From JAGOBX01 sp036733285 (GTDB lineage Bacteria; JAGOBX01): a stretch of 5,907 nucleotides of DNA. The notes beneath the pieces were generated by a model. That model was not told the DNA's origin, did not search any database, and saw only the letters and a list, made by a program, of their open reading frames with translations. Both the position numbers and the translations under genes were made by a program. Of the stretch, positions 5,890 to 5,907 are shown in pieces. Location: contig DAINAU010000229.1 in NCBI GenBank assembly GCA_036733285.1, positions 1-5,907 on the forward strand. The letters are read 5' to 3'. How positions within the stretch are numbered: the first letter of the stretch is position 1; the number at the start of each line of letters is the position of its first letter.

Positions 5890-5907
5890 CAGCGTATCCG
5901 GCGACCC

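Noticed and set aside
1..5907. tRNA, rRNA or riboswitch genes
   Set aside because: No cloverleaf, rRNA segment or known riboswitch core was recognised on either strand by reading; a covariance-model scan was not possible.

Overview
The window is AT-rich bacterial DNA carrying defence genes and transposons. It holds an apparently intact PrrC-type anticodon nuclease, an IS200/REP-associated (Y1) transposase, the methyltransferase subunit (HsdM) of a type I restriction-modification system, a remnant of an AAA-ATPase-like/PD-(D/E)XK protein, and an IS91-like transposase split by a tiny GC-rich palindrome. The host cannot be named from this. Clear AAGGAG-type ribosome binding sites argue against typical Bacteroidota, which mostly lack them. 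The mixture of genes would fit a spirochaete, an Elusimicrobia/Omnitrophota-like lineage or another AT-rich environmental bacterium (inference, low confidence).

Layout, left to right. Positions 1-100 are the right part of a hairpin-rich repeat. prrC follows on the + strand (115-1269), then a full repeat block (1271-1581), tnpA (1587-2039), a third, more diverged block (2053-2260) and hsdM (2299-3909). Each block begins with a terminator hairpin behind the preceding gene. Each ends with a leader hairpin just ahead of the next gene. The first two leaders also supply an AAGGAG. Only 20 bp beyond the hsdM stop, on the opposite strand, lies the 3' end of a PD-(D/E)XK-domain gene that has lost most of its 5' part (3930-4211). 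A long T/A-flanked palindrome (4256-4310) separates this from the IS91-like transposase (minus strand, 4441-5864), whose frame is broken at about 5128-5165.

How the genes relate. In the known EcoprrI locus, PrrC is held inactive by the type I complex HsdM-HsdS-HsdR and cleaves tRNA-Lys when a phage disables that complex. Here prrC and hsdM are both present and co-directional. However, prrC lies upstream of hsdM rather than between hsdS and hsdR, a transposase sits between them, and hsdS and hsdR are absent from the window. The locus is therefore either a rearranged remnant of a prr-type defence locus or one whose other parts lie further left.

The most notable structural feature is that prrC sits exactly where the transposase ORF sits in the neighbouring unit. 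The upstream sequence is 98/100 identical and stops at the ribosome binding site, and the same terminator hairpin starts just after the stop codon. This looks like a repeat-bounded cassette in which the ORF has been exchanged. The second notable feature is the 32-bp palindrome inside the IS91-like transposase; removing it restores one continuous reading frame.
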